Positions 20,078-30,004 of a stretch of DNA of 32,651 nucleotides are shown here, piece after piece (position 1 is the first letter of the stretch; each line of letters begins with the position of its first letter). Where the stretch lies: assembly GCA_002077065.1 (NCBI GenBank), contig NAJO01000105.1, forward strand, positions 1 through 32,651, written 5' to 3'. The notes beneath the pieces were generated by a model. It was not told the origin of the DNA and made no database searches. It saw only the letters and a program-made list of their open reading frames with translations. The DNA comes from Cryoendolithus antarcticus (taxonomy: Eukaryota; Ascomycota; Dothideomycetes; Cladosporiales; Cladosporiaceae). The position numbers and the translations under genes were made by a program.

Positions 20078-21519
20078 CAGCTTGCCGCTTGAAGAGCTAC
20101 CAGATCAGACGCCATGCTGTCCGGTTGGCTGTGTGAGTAATGAGTAGTAGTATTGAGACGTGGACTTTGGCAGTAGTGGTGAGGATTGTGTGTCGAACAA
20201 CAGTCCTGCGTGCCGTACGCTAGGAGATGGTGGTGGTAGATTTGCGTAGAGCGCACAACCCGGGCTCATGACCTGTTTGAAACGAGAGCTGAGATGCACA
20301 GGTTCATCACCATGATATTGTTATTATTATCTACAGGTGAGTTGGCTCAAGTCTGAAGCGTAGCTTCAGACTTGGCAATGTCACGTGATCTACAGATGGG
20401 GCATATTCACGACACAAATAACGTGAGAACTTCAGTGCAGGGAGTCCGGGCTTATGCCTGCTTGTACATTCTGGCACGGAGATACTCCGCCACTCTTAGC
20501 TCATTCACGAACTGAACATGATGGGAGAAGTTGACTAAATATCAACCACAGTCTACTCCAGGGAGCAAACGCCTTGTCAAGAAAGTACCAATGGTCTGGC
20601 CTGCATTACGCTCCAATACATATCGCCTTTTCCATCCGATTCCTTCTGCAAGTGAGTTCATAGTATCTTATAATGCATATCGATTACTTGGTAACATGCA
20701 CTCGCATTCACCACAGCGCGGTTCAACGGGTGGCAGATCTTAACAAAGAGCTCAACGAGTCCTTCCTTCGCCAGACCGCCGAAAGGTCAATTCTGACACA
20801 GGTTGAGTGAAAGTTATTCACAAACACTCAAGTCTTGATTGAAGTTCTAAAGCTAGAGAAAGAAAGAGATATCTCTATGCTCAGCAAAGCTAAGATGAAG
20901 CTAAAGTGCAGCTTGGCAATGCCAAGTGGGGCTTGCATGGGTTAGCAAATCATGTGACTAGAGGCATAGCCTGTGACAAATTCCACCTCCAAAGGCAAGG
21001 TGGAAGTGCTCTGCGCGTTCAAAGCTTTACGACACTTGCTGTCCCTTCGGCTTCGAAGCAACAGCTTTGTCTTGGTACCAAACTTCAAGGACATGTAGTC
21101 GTTACAGAGTTGTGCAGATGGTCACGGCCGTTGCTAAGAGAGTGCGAGACGACGGGCTTTGCATAAGGAGCAATAGCAGCCGACCTGACGAATCTATACC
21201 AATTGCGGCCGAGTCTTTGTTAGCATGTCGCGAGTCAGGTAGTGGAACGGCTATATAGTTCCCTCCACGCTTGTGTAACGCCAATGCGAGGGAGTTCGCA
21301 ACATTATCCACTATGTTGACAGACGTTGCGTAACAATAATTTCGACGTCATTTCTACCGACCCTTCCTATAGCTTGTTTTAGGAGGAAGACGGCCTGCGA
21401 ATATTCTAGCACGCCTGTCTACAGGCCACATCTTCAAAGGATATACCTTTGGATCGCTCAACGCAAGCTACTAGAAAGGCAGAGTATATGAACCTAGGTG
21501 TGGCCGTACGCTATCCAAA
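20078..21519. other. Gene-free stretch
   Basis: Short frames occur on both strands but none is recognisable; it probably includes the 5' remnant of the copia element at its left side. A strong hairpin lies at 20348-20374. The rest shows nothing I can support. Confidence 0.4.
20348..20374. repeat. Perfect 12-bp stem hairpin
   Basis: CAAGTCTGAAGC, a GTA loop and the exact complement GCTTCAGACTTG form a 12-base-pair hairpin. It is about 250 bases upstream of the copia gag start on the gag strand. It might belong to an LTR or be a MITE-like remnant; no partner copy was seen. Confidence 0.7.
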
Positions 21520-22625
21520 TCATGCGCCTATGTGGATATATTGGGCCCATAACAACGGGTGATCTCGTCGGATCGCATACACCTTACCGACCGCAACTTA
21601 CAATGCCCGTGCCAACGCTTCGTCCTTGACACCCTTGCCGTCCGTTATATTCAGAGCGCGGTAGAACTCGCGGGCAACGTCAACGCACACCTCGTCACTC
21701 GACGGCCATAGACACCCAATCACATGCCTAAAGCCCGCGACGAGAAAGCCACTGGCCAGGTGGATCGACTCATCCGCCAAAACATCTTGTTGGTTCTGTG
21801 CTGTCGAGCAAGCAGACAGAAAGGCAAGAAACGCTGGCTGCAAGTTGGCTTCGAAGAGACGGTCAACCTCAAGGCGGTCCTGTATCATTGGCGTAGAAGC
21901 TCCGTCAGACTTCTCGAAGATGATACAGCTCTCGGCTGGGTCTACTGGATCTGACATTCCGTGGCCTGCGAAGTGAAACATATCATTGCTAGGGAACAAC
22001 CGCAGCACAGCTTCGGCATTGGTTTGTTTCTGATGCGAAACTCGACACTCAATCCCAAAGACCGATTTGACGGCATCTGCTTCAGCGCGGACGCCATGGA
22101 GAGGAGGCTCTCCCGGGGTGATTTCCATCGTACCAAGCAGAATCTTGTGTTCATAGCCGGTATACGAGGAGACGTCCATCGCACGTCCTCTGGCATGAAT
22201 CAGAGCGCGAATGGTAGGAACATATGAGGATATCACTATATTGGATGTGGTGGACGTGGAGTCATCGCAGTGTCTCCCAGCAGCAGGGAAGGGCAGCGAG
22301 CTGGCCACGCCCGATCCTATCCACCCTACGCGCGGGAGGGCCTTGCCCGACTGATGCGTGCGGTATCTAAGCCCTTCCATGATGTCCCGTACACAGCTCT
22401 TCCGGAGCCAAAGGAGCAAGACGCGGTATCTTGCGTTCTACCGCCCGGACTGCTCGAGGCTGGGAGACTCGGACGATCAACCCTTGATCTCGGCCATCCA
22501 ACTCCTCGCTTTACCTACGTCGAATGACGTAATTTGATCAGACGGACAGCTTGCGGCGTGACGACCAGCGCGTCGCTCCGAAGCGTGCTTACGTTGACGA
22601 CCACAACAACCCTATTGACAGCATA
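21520..22625 (-). pseudogene. TPR-CHAT gene, C-terminal CHAT half
   Basis: On the minus strand from about 22625 the sequence gives VVNVSTLRSDALVVT, matching VMVNISTIRSDAVIMT of the gene at 14.7-17.5 kb. It shifts frame near 22518-22521, then reads VGKARSWMAEIKG with TGA at 22477-22479 and TAG at 22438-22440. It continues LLLWLRKSCVRDIM, PRVGWIGSGVASSLPFPAAG, the catalytic FHFAGHG and FLSACSTAQN, and GFRHVIGCLWP. A TAA at 21598-21600 interrupts the C-terminus; 25 more in-frame codons end in LLWAQYIHIGA, the family's usual terminus, with TGA at 21520-21522. Three stops and a frameshift make it a pseudogene, although both catalytic residues remain. Its N-terminal half lies on the other strand (next entry). 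Confidence 0.85.
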
Positions 22626-22709
22626 GAGAAGCTAGTTTCAGACCTTTGAGTATCATTATGTTGGAGCGTATTGCAGGCCAGACCATCGGTACTTTCTTGA
22701 CAAAGCGTT

Positions 22710-23429
22710 TGCTCCAGCCATCTCAAGAACCGATTCGAGCGCTCCCCTCAGTCTTCCGACGATGTCAAAGCTATTGAAGCCTGCCGACGCGCTTGGGGTA
22801 TCACAAATGCCACACCACTACAGCGTCTCAGTGCTGCCAAATCTTGCATCAGACTGCTCCAGCCGAAGCTGGAGTACGAGGACGCGAGCGCGATCGCCAA
22901 AGGAGCACTCGCCTTGCTACCTACTTTGAGCACACGAGCGCTGAGCCAGCGAGCCCGACAGAGCATGATCGCTCGATTCTCAGGCCTGGCTGCGGACGCT
23001 TGTGCCCTCCGATTGCAATTCGGAAATGGAGACCCTACCGCCGTAGAGGAGGCACTAGAGCTGCTCGAAGCAGGAAGAGGCTCACTCATAGGCTTGGCGT
23101 TGAAAGATCGCCACGACGTGACCACCCTGAGAACGTTGTGGCCACAGCACGCGAGCCGTCTCGAAAATCTACGTGCGATGCTGAACGTCGAAGCAGGCTC
23201 TACAGGCGACTCTGTACACCGGCCGTCGCAGCAAATCTCTCCCTTTAAGACTCTCCAAGATTTCCATGCGTGCGTGGACGAGATTAGGACGTTGCCTGGC
23301 TTTGGGGACTTTATGATGTCCCTTAGCATCGAGGAGATCAAAGCTGCAGTCTTACTTGAGGGTAGCTTAGAGCTGGAAGGCGTGGGAGCTGGCCGAGATC
23401 GGCGAGCACCGGCTAAATGTTGGAGGTGA
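22710..23429 (+). pseudogene. TPR-CHAT gene, linker half, opposite strand
   Basis: The plus strand encodes NRFERSPQSSDDVKAIEACRRAW (end of a TPR), LLQPKLEYEDASAIAKGALALLPTL, SGLAADACALRLQ, ALELLEAGRGSLIGLAL, DEIRTLPGFGDFMMSLSIEEI. This is the helical linker that in TPR-CHAT proteins lies directly before the VVNVST segment. The family-like sequence ends about 23365, exactly where the minus-strand CHAT half should begin. An open frame without ATG runs from about 22712 to the stop at 23427. The longer TPR array is absent. With the preceding entry it forms one gene split by inversion. Confidence 0.8.
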
Positions 23430-24039
23430 ATCGCCAAGCCCTTCTAGCGTTGTCTGTACACAAGTACCTGCCACAAGTCGCTCGACACAAAGTAGCGGCA
23501 CAATACAACAGTAGAGCTAGAGGTAGCTCGTTAGAATACTTAATATAACTGCGAAGAATACATTGCACAATGTTTCCGGGCTATTTAGTCTAAGTTAGAG
23601 CTTTTAGAGGCGATCGAAGATCGCGTTAAGCAGGCACAGATTTCAGCTCGCAGGTTTCGGAGCAGTGTACAACAAGCATGAGGACGCAGAGTACCGCCAA
23701 GATTAGCAAGTAAGTGCCGGAAGGATCAACTTAGACCCTACCTAAGTTTCAGATCTATAGCGGGTCTTTCGTGAGAATGCGAGAGTGATCTTCCCCAAGT
23801 ACCTTTCCGGCGTCTCGCCACGTAGGGTGTCTCTCCACGTAGGGACGCACGTTACTTAATTATCAAGGGAGTCGCCTCAATAGCGTTGTGCATTCCCAGC
23901 GTATCGGCACATCTGTAAGGAGATCACACATCCGGGAGCACTAAACCCTGTCAGGGCTAGCTTTTGGATCGCATCAATAGCGCACTCAGAAGCTATTAGA
24001 AACCACTTCGGAATGTAGGAAGCCGGTTACTGGCACTAC
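23430..24039. other. Repeat-derived sequence without genes
   Basis: There is no coding frame. At 23815-23855 lies a pogo-type terminal repeat (…CCACGTAGGGACGCACGTTAC). Its neighbourhood CTCGCCACGTAGGGTGTCTC matches, in reverse, the left end of the transposon at 10607. The rest is unrecognised. Confidence 0.5.
23815..23855 (-). repeat. Isolated pogo-type terminal inverted repeat
   Basis: Reverse-complemented, this reads GTAACGTGCGTCCCTACGTG and on into GAGAGACACCCTACGTGGCGAG. It aligns with 10607-10650 (GTAACGTCCGTCCCTGTATAG...). The differences are mostly C/T and G/A. Confidence 0.65.
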
Positions 24040-24656
24040 TGTAGCAATGGCAGCAAGGTGCGGTCTGCAAGCAAGTCCCATCTAGCGTACGGGTTTGCCA
24101 GGCAGCAACAGAGAAATCTCGTCACGTGTCGAATGGATGCTTCTAGAATCCTGAGCTTACGCCACAATCATTGATCACGCTAGCAATGATGTGATAATTG
24201 ATTGTTATTGAAATACGGCTATATACACAGCTCGGCAGACTCGCTAAATGCACGCTAAGCCAAGCCGAAAACACGCCACATCAGAACACTCAGTCGTTCG
24301 CCAAACGGAACTCCCGGGTTCCTGACTCTTCTGTCGGGTCGCTTTCAAATTTTGGGGCACAATTCTTTACCACTAGGGTTCGAATCTGATGCTTATAGAG
24401 ATCCTGATTTCCAACAAACGAGACTTAGCAGAGGTGAACCTGGAAAGCTATGATTTGCGGTCCAGACAAGATAACGAACAGCTCATCAAACAGGGGACTG
24501 GTTTGGTTTCCACTCGGCCTCGTTATAGAGGAGCAGCTAGAGAGCGGTGTGACCTAAGGACGGTTCAATTGACTTGCGAGAAAGATGTTTTCGAGGTCTG
24601 AATCGTAAGTCTGGCTCGTGACGGAGGGTGGCTCGCAACGCAGGGATGGACGTTAC
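24040..24656 (-). mobile_element. Pogo-type transposon end (copy D)
   Basis: The complete leader and terminal repeat are present in the same order as copy E, ending CAGGGATGGACGTTAC at 24641-24656. Some plus-strand frames (for example 24389-24601) are open by chance. The transposase part is missing beyond about 24040. Confidence 0.7.
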
Positions 24657-24862
24657 AGAACATATAAAACATGAGGTATGGCAACGCACGGACAGCACCG
24701 TCGAGGTACGCAACTCATTGATCTGTACATAGACTATGGAGTGGAGACTAGTGCGAGAGACCCACCGATATTCAGGCGGACCGGTGAGGGAGCATGAGCA
24801 TAGTGAATCTCTGCAGTCAGAAGTCTTAGACTTCCGGTGCATTCATCATCCTCGTTTACGGT

Positions 24863-25324
24863 TCAAACGACTTTGCTCCCGAGGATCGTGAAATTCTGGC
24901 ATGTGTCTTGGGGCGGATAGCCGAAGGTCATGTTAGGGTAACCTCCGTTATCGGCCTTGTTCTGGCAAACGGCCTCAAACTGTCGATAGCACCAATCGTG
25001 AGGTACCCACTGAGGGGGATCGCAGTCCGCCCAGATAGCTACCATGTAACCGTTGTCAGAGGACACTCCAGTCTCCGCCTCTAGTGAGGGTACAATGAGC
25101 GGCTCGTGGCTAGGATCAAGGTAGGGCGCGCAATAACTGTCGATCGCTGACTGCACGGGTGGATCGCACGCCGTGACGGTGGAAACCGCGACGGAGATAG
25201 TAGTGACAGCCGAGCTCGTTGTCAGGACTGTAGAAGTCCATACCGTCGAGAATGGAGGCTTGAGGGTTTGCGCAACACATGAGGTGACATATAGCGCGAG
25301 TGCGAGCATTACGCGCATATTCAT
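24863..25324 (-). CDS. Small secreted cysteine-containing protein (candidate effector)
   Basis: The 153-residue protein starts at the ATG at 25322-25324. The first ~19 residues (MNMRVMLALALYVTSCVAQ) look like a signal peptide with cleavage after VAQ. A Ser/Thr/Val-rich segment follows. The mature part has six cysteines, including two CDPP motifs (ACDPP and DCDPPQW), so three disulfides are possible. It also has two N-glycosylation sequons (NMT, NFT). TATAAG lies at 25384-25389, about 60 bases upstream. I recognise no domain. Size, secretion signal, even cysteine number and position between transposon relics fit the profile of fungal effectors or other apoplastic proteins. Function is unknown. 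Confidence 0.7.
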   Translation of the reverse strand: MNMRVMLALALYVTSCVAQTLKPPFSTVWTSTVLTTSSAVTTISVAVSTVTACDPPVQSAIDSYCAPYLDPSHEPLIVPSLEAETGVSSDNGYMVAIWADCDPPQWVPHDWCYRQFEAVCQNKADNGGYPNMTFGYPPQDTCQNFTILGSKVV

Positions 25325-25383
25325 CTTCAGTAGGCAATAAGATCGGGTAGTGTACGAACTCGAGCACCTGTTCTGGCACGCTA

Positions 25384-25389
25384 CTTATA
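25384..25389 (-). promoter_or_regulatory. TATA box of the secreted-protein gene
   Basis: TATAAG on the minus strand, about 60 bases upstream of the ATG at 25324, is the only TATA-like site nearby and at a plausible distance. Confidence 0.45.
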
Positions 25390-26649
25390 CAGTAAACGTC
25401 ACATTAGGCGCTGTAGAGATTCTGTTTCCGAAGAATCAAGACTTGCACCTCACTTGCCAGCTTCCAGTCCGCACATGAGTATGCATTCTGGGGAGCCTCC
25501 AGAAGCGGTCGTACGCGAGTCTAGGATGTTAAGGTACGGCGCCGGCGCGGTCCTGGAAGCTAAGTAGCGGGTTCCCGGCATGAGCTAAGCAGGGGTTACT
25601 AAAACGGTTTAGTGTGCTGTCATATACGTGCAAAAGCAGCTAGCATCGCTCACTTTCAATTCCTTCTGGTCAGTAATCCACCATTGGTTGCGCTTAGGCT
25701 ATGATAGTACTACATAGAAATGAACAGTCTGCTTCTACTAGACTCAGCGGCTGGCAGACAGAACCCTGTAGTCGGGAAGTAGCGCGTGATCCATAGAGTA
25801 CTAGGCATCCGACACAGTAAAAGCAAACTACGCGAAATGGGAAGTGTAGAGTCCGATATGTGCATGAAGTTCGTGGTACGGCCGCCCAGTAAGGCACGGC
25901 CCGCGATGACCTCGTAAGCTTACGTCTAAGCGTAAATTGTGTATAAAATATCCTGACTGTGTCGAACATGGGTTCCGTCTTAAGTTATCGGAACAGGATT
26001 ACCCTCCGGCATTTGGATATCATGTTCGTAGAAGAGCATATCGACGATTCGAATTCCAATATCTGCGAGGCTAGCTGGTCGATGCGCAGCACATGCCATC
26101 GCAATGCTACTTTCATCACTGTTAGGCCGTCACAATACACTTTGCACACGTCCAGGTCAGGCTACATGACCGCACGAGGTCCTTCAAGGCGGACTCAATT
26201 CGCTAACCTGCGGTGTAGCCATACGACAGCGATGGCGAGTGTCGATGTCTGGACGTCACGGTTCACGGAGCATACAGTCTGCGAGGTCGAAGGTCCGCTT
26301 ACGGAGCTTGGCTTGGCATATGCACGAAATCGAGAAGTCGACTTATGGGGCCCGAGTTTCGCAGCCCGTGGACCGGGACTTTTGGCACCAGGCATGCTCG
26401 TGGCCGGTCTATCGCTCCATCCTTGCGGTTGTTACAGGCCCATGCTCTCATCGGGCTCCAAGCTCCCAGGTGCTGCATGGAGATCAAACTTGGCTTCGTC
26501 ATCTATGTGTCGGGGAACGGTGGCTGGTGCTGTCAGGGATGGCAATATGCACCGCCTCATATCAGGCATATTGTGCGGTGTAGCCTAGTCACCACGGGAT
26601 TACTCACGGGCCATCGTGTCGCACACTGAATCCTTAGCTTTGCCTTCGA
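25390..26649. other. Intergenic sequence with a long but unconvincing frame
   Basis: A plus-strand frame at 25968-26588 is open for about 206 codons. Its composition is irregular, no domain or signal is visible, and three other long frames overlap it, so I do not call it a gene. Nothing else is recognised. Confidence 0.4.
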
Positions 26650-26819
26650 TTGGAGAAGCTGTACCTCGCATACCATTCTATCTTCGCCGCTCGAGAGCCA
26701 AGGTCGCTTTACAGTGAACATAGCTGGCGAGCGGACAAAGCACTAGTTCCATTGCTCTCGAAGCTTGCTCGCTCATGTTACGACAAAGGCGATGAGTGTC
26801 GACATTCGCTACAGTCGCA

Positions 26820-27062
26820 ATGTATAATGTTGGAAACGACGAAGATGTCTTGTTCGCTAGCTATGATGACAATTTCCACGTTGACACTGCAACGCTAGAT
26901 TACATTCATGAGCAGCCTTACGCGGGCAGCGAAGAAGCACGGCACCAGCAGACCCTCGACGACCTAGAAAAGAATCAACCGAAACTCGCCCAAACTTACA
27001 AGAAACTGATCCGACAACTGCACTCGTACTGTGGCTCATCCTGGGAGAATCGGGCACCATGA
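26820..27062 (+). CDS. Hypothetical short protein or terminal exon
   Basis: The 80-residue frame starts at an ATG (26820), reading MYNVGNDEDVLFASYDDNF and then a hydrophilic helical stretch (DDLEKNQPKLAQTYKKLIRQL). Composition is protein-like and acidic to amphipathic, unlike the surrounding chance frames. No family is recognised. It could be a real small gene or the last exon of a decayed one. Confidence 0.3.
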   Translation: MYNVGNDEDVLFASYDDNFHVDTATLDYIHEQPYAGSEEARHQQTLDDLEKNQPKLAQTYKKLIRQLHSYCGSSWENRAP

Positions 27063-27132
27063 CTGACTACTCTCAGCTTCCTGTACTAGGCGCGTGCCCG
27101 AGGCTTTGACCCTACAGACCCGTCTGCTCCGC

Positions 27133-27411
27133 CTATGAGAACTGCTTGCCGCCATCACAGCACGGATCGGGGTCGAGCTTGACATTCGTTGGCGGCATTG
27201 ACGAGCCTTCCACCGATGCTGTCGATAGCGGCTGGTTTGACACATTCCTTGGAAGACCCTTGTATTCGGCGGACGGGATTTTCTGATAGGAATAGTTGCG
27301 GGATTTGACGGTGCTGGAGTCTCGGACGATGTGAACGATGGCCAGAATCTCCTCGTCGCTATACACGACCACTACAGAGCTGCTATCACGAACCAATCGT
27401 ACCCATAGCAA
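27133..27411 (-). CDS. Hypothetical protein fragment (doubtful)
   Basis: The minus-strand frame has no early ATG and reads YSDEEILAIVHIVRDSS, RNYSYQKIPSAEYKGLP and ends DPCCDGGKQFS. The composition is plausible for the C-terminal exon of a gene, but no domain or splice context confirms it. Confidence 0.2.
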   Translation of the reverse strand: MLWVRLVRDSSSVVVVYSDEEILAIVHIVRDSSTVKSRNYSYQKIPSAEYKGLPRNVSNQPLSTASVEGSSMPPTNVKLDPDPCCDGGKQFS

Positions 27412-27469
27412 TAGTCTAGTATACGAAGACAGCTGGCATCATCCAAACACAGACATTCTTGCAATTGAT

Positions 27470-28475
27470 CTCTGGTTCACCTCGCTCCTACTCGCTCTGA
27501 GGACACATGCATGGCGCTCATAGAAGGACTGTGCCCCCATTTTCTCCCGAGGGCTTGCTCACTCTGTCTGGCAAGGATCGCCTTCGGGCGAGGCTGGTGG
27601 CAATCGAGCCTACCTACTTTATTCGCACGAGACGCCCGAGAGCGTCCTGCTGTATTAAGAACTTCACAAGCACTTTCTCTTCCGGTGGGGTGAGGTACTG
27701 CTAGCTTCTCGCCTTGTCATTAAGCGACCTTCGTCCGCGTGCGCGATGTTAGAGGGTAGTGCGAGGGATGTCGCCATGATCTGCTAGAGCACGGAATGAA
27801 GTCGGCACGCTAAGTGGAAGACGCTGTGCCGGTAATTGACTGGCTCGGTCGGACATAGTTGCTTACGTGACGATAGCAGCGAGAAGTGGCCTGCAAGCAA
27901 ATCCTATCTAGCATGCGGCTCTACTAGGCAGCAGCAAGGAAACCTTGTCACGTGGCAAATAGATGCTTCTAGGATCTCAAGCCTGCGCCACAATTGATCC
28001 CGGCGTTAGCAATAATGTGGTCATTTACTGTGATCGCGACAGACGTGATTCACAAGACTCGCTTATGCACGCTAGAGCACGTTCAAATCACGCCGCATCA
28101 GAACACTTGATCTATCACTAAACGGAACTCTCGGGTACATGTCCCTTGTGTCGGGTCCCTTTGGAATTCCGGGGCAACACTCTTTACCACTATAGCTTCT
28201 CGCCCGATACTCTTAGAAAAGGCGAGACTCCTCGAAACGTGACCTGTTAGGGGTGAAATTGGAAAGCTTTGGTCGATGGTATCGACAAAATTATCGACTG
28301 CCTTAGTGATAGACGGCAACTTTCGTTGCTACTCGGCCTTATTGTAGAGGGATAGCTACTAAGCAATAGTACCTGAAGATGCTTTGATTGGCTTGCGAGA
28401 AAGAGATTTATAAGGTGTGAAATGTGAATATAGCTCGTATCGGAGGGTGGCTCGTCACGTAGGGATAAACGTTAC
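27470..28475 (-). mobile_element. Pogo-type transposon 5' half (copy E)
   Basis: Read on the minus strand from the terminal repeat at 28475 (GTAACGTTTATCCCTACGTG), there are about 670 bases of leader. Transposase N-terminal sequence follows with many lesions: a degenerate ADHGDIP helix-turn-helix near 27780, HARGRRS-like sequence near 27740, PPEEKVLVKFLIQQ near 27680, LARRRSLPDR near 27580 and GENGAQSFYERHA near 27500. The last corresponds to GKNWAKALEKRHP of the copy at 11.3 kb. The catalytic core is missing. It is the most complete example of the family's 5' end in the window and fixes its orientation. Confidence 0.75.
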
Positions 28476-28481
28476 TTCACT

Positions 28482-28640
28482 TTACGAGTCCACTGATGAG
28501 CGTGTAGCAGCCTTGACACCGTAGCTGTCGGAATCACCTTATGAAAGCCGTCAAGAACGTAGCAGGTCACCTCATCAAGATATGCCGTTAGTTGTTCATT
28601 CAGATACCAAGCACCAGCTCCTCCCCATGTCTATTCAAGA
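28482..28640 (-). pseudogene. Tc1/mariner (DDE_3)-like transposase fragment
   Basis: The minus strand encodes AWYLNEQLTAYLDEVTCYVL, GFHKVIPTATVSRLLHAHQWTRK. This resembles the second helix-turn-helix of fungal Tc1/mariner transposases (YLDEM..FL.DEF...VS.STISR.L....WTRKK). The frame ends within bases of the pogo terminal repeat at 28475, as if the pogo element had inserted here. Upstream sequence is too decayed to follow. Confidence 0.5.
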
Positions 28641-30004
28641 TCTTATGCCGGCCTGCATCTCGAAGCCCTCCTAGTGGCCTCGGAGACCCGAACAAACGCT
28701 ACTTGTGCGCCATTTCTCCACTCCGCTCACGGTCATACCATTGTCGGCGGTAACCTCGCCTACGAGTCTATCATCATCATCTCAAGCAACATCGCTGCAC
28801 GTCTCGTCGTAGCCCATTTGCTCGTCGACTAGTCCGAGCGAATAGAGGACCGTATGAATGTCCGGTAGCTCGTCTATATTGAGCATAGCGTTGGCTTGCT
28901 ACAAACGCTAGTATATTCAGTGGATGCCGGCTACTAGTTGCCATCGCTAGCGTTCTAGTAGATCGACGTACAAACTCGTATAAACTCGATTGCGGTCGAT
29001 TCTTTTGCGACTGTCATAGATAATCTTAGTCCGTTGTACATCGATCATAGGGCGAAATAGCAGACGGACCTATAGTTATAGACAATACTCGTCGCCTTTC
29101 CATGTGTTACAAGACAAGTGTCCGTTACACTTTGCTCTCTTCAACCTATAGCGATTACTTGCTTTACGTACTCTAGTATGATAAGCGCATATACTAAGGA
29201 GGTAGAATATCGAGCAGTCTCTCATGAGAGTGATTTAGTACGAATTATGACTTCATCGGTTATGATCGTAATTTAGCAAAATGTGCTTAGGCTACGCGTA
29301 AAGGATTGCATACTAGGTCGCTGATGTATTAGGGTGACAACGATATACGCTTGCAACCAAGACACACGCTAGCCGTATACGGCTGGAGCCGCAGCAAATC
29401 CCTCAAGTGTAACAGTATCTAAACTCTAATGTGTTTCCAAGTGATAGCGATCTTCGAGACCGGAAGACGGGAAATTAGAACTTTGCCGTAGAGCCGAGCC
29501 TAATATGCATTGCTCTTATGTCGAAACGGCTAGTAGTAATCTTCAAATGGGTAATCCGAATAAATACGCGAGCGTGAACATCGAGGCATTATCCTGATTA
29601 CAACCTACTCTCACCCTCAGTATAGTATCGCCGATTGATAAAGGTAACGCAAATCTATAGGAGCTAACATAACTCAAGCGCCTAAACAATATAGTAAGGC
29701 GGTTGCTCTATACTACGGGGACTTATACTACCGACGCTAAATTCAGACCCTCGGCATGATCTAGTGCGCTCTTTAGAGCGTTGTCTAGTCACTTGCGTCG
29801 CTACCCGCTCTTAAGAAAGATTCTACTATCTGTCTTCTTGCCTGCTTCGACCACGAAGAAATGGATTCGACCTTTAGCACAGGGTGCGGACAACAGCATG
29901 CCTCTATGCAATGTTCATTGGTTGTCATGCCTGCCTTCATCGTAGGCGTCCTTGTCTCAGACTCTAGAGCAAAGGCGGTCCATTTCGAGCTATGGATCAT
30001 CAAA
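28641..30004. other. Gene desert, stop-rich and TA-rich
   Basis: No frame longer than about 60 codons occurs over most of this interval, and stop codons (mainly TAG and TAA) are dense in all frames. This looks like repeat DNA heavily degraded by RIP. One 14-base palindrome (AGCCGTATACGGCT, 29371-29384) is present. Short frames near 29.8-30.0 kb adjoin the next gene without recognisable content. Confidence 0.5.

Noticed and set aside
25968..26588. A 206-codon plus-strand open frame
   Set aside because: Its composition is irregular, it has no recognisable domain or signal and is overlapped by several other long frames on both strands; length alone is weak support here.
28487..28545. CTGATGAG, the core of a hammerhead ribozyme
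   Set aside because: The required GAAA core strand with flanking stems is not at a suitable place, and the bases are explained by a Tc1/mariner-like coding relic on the other strand.
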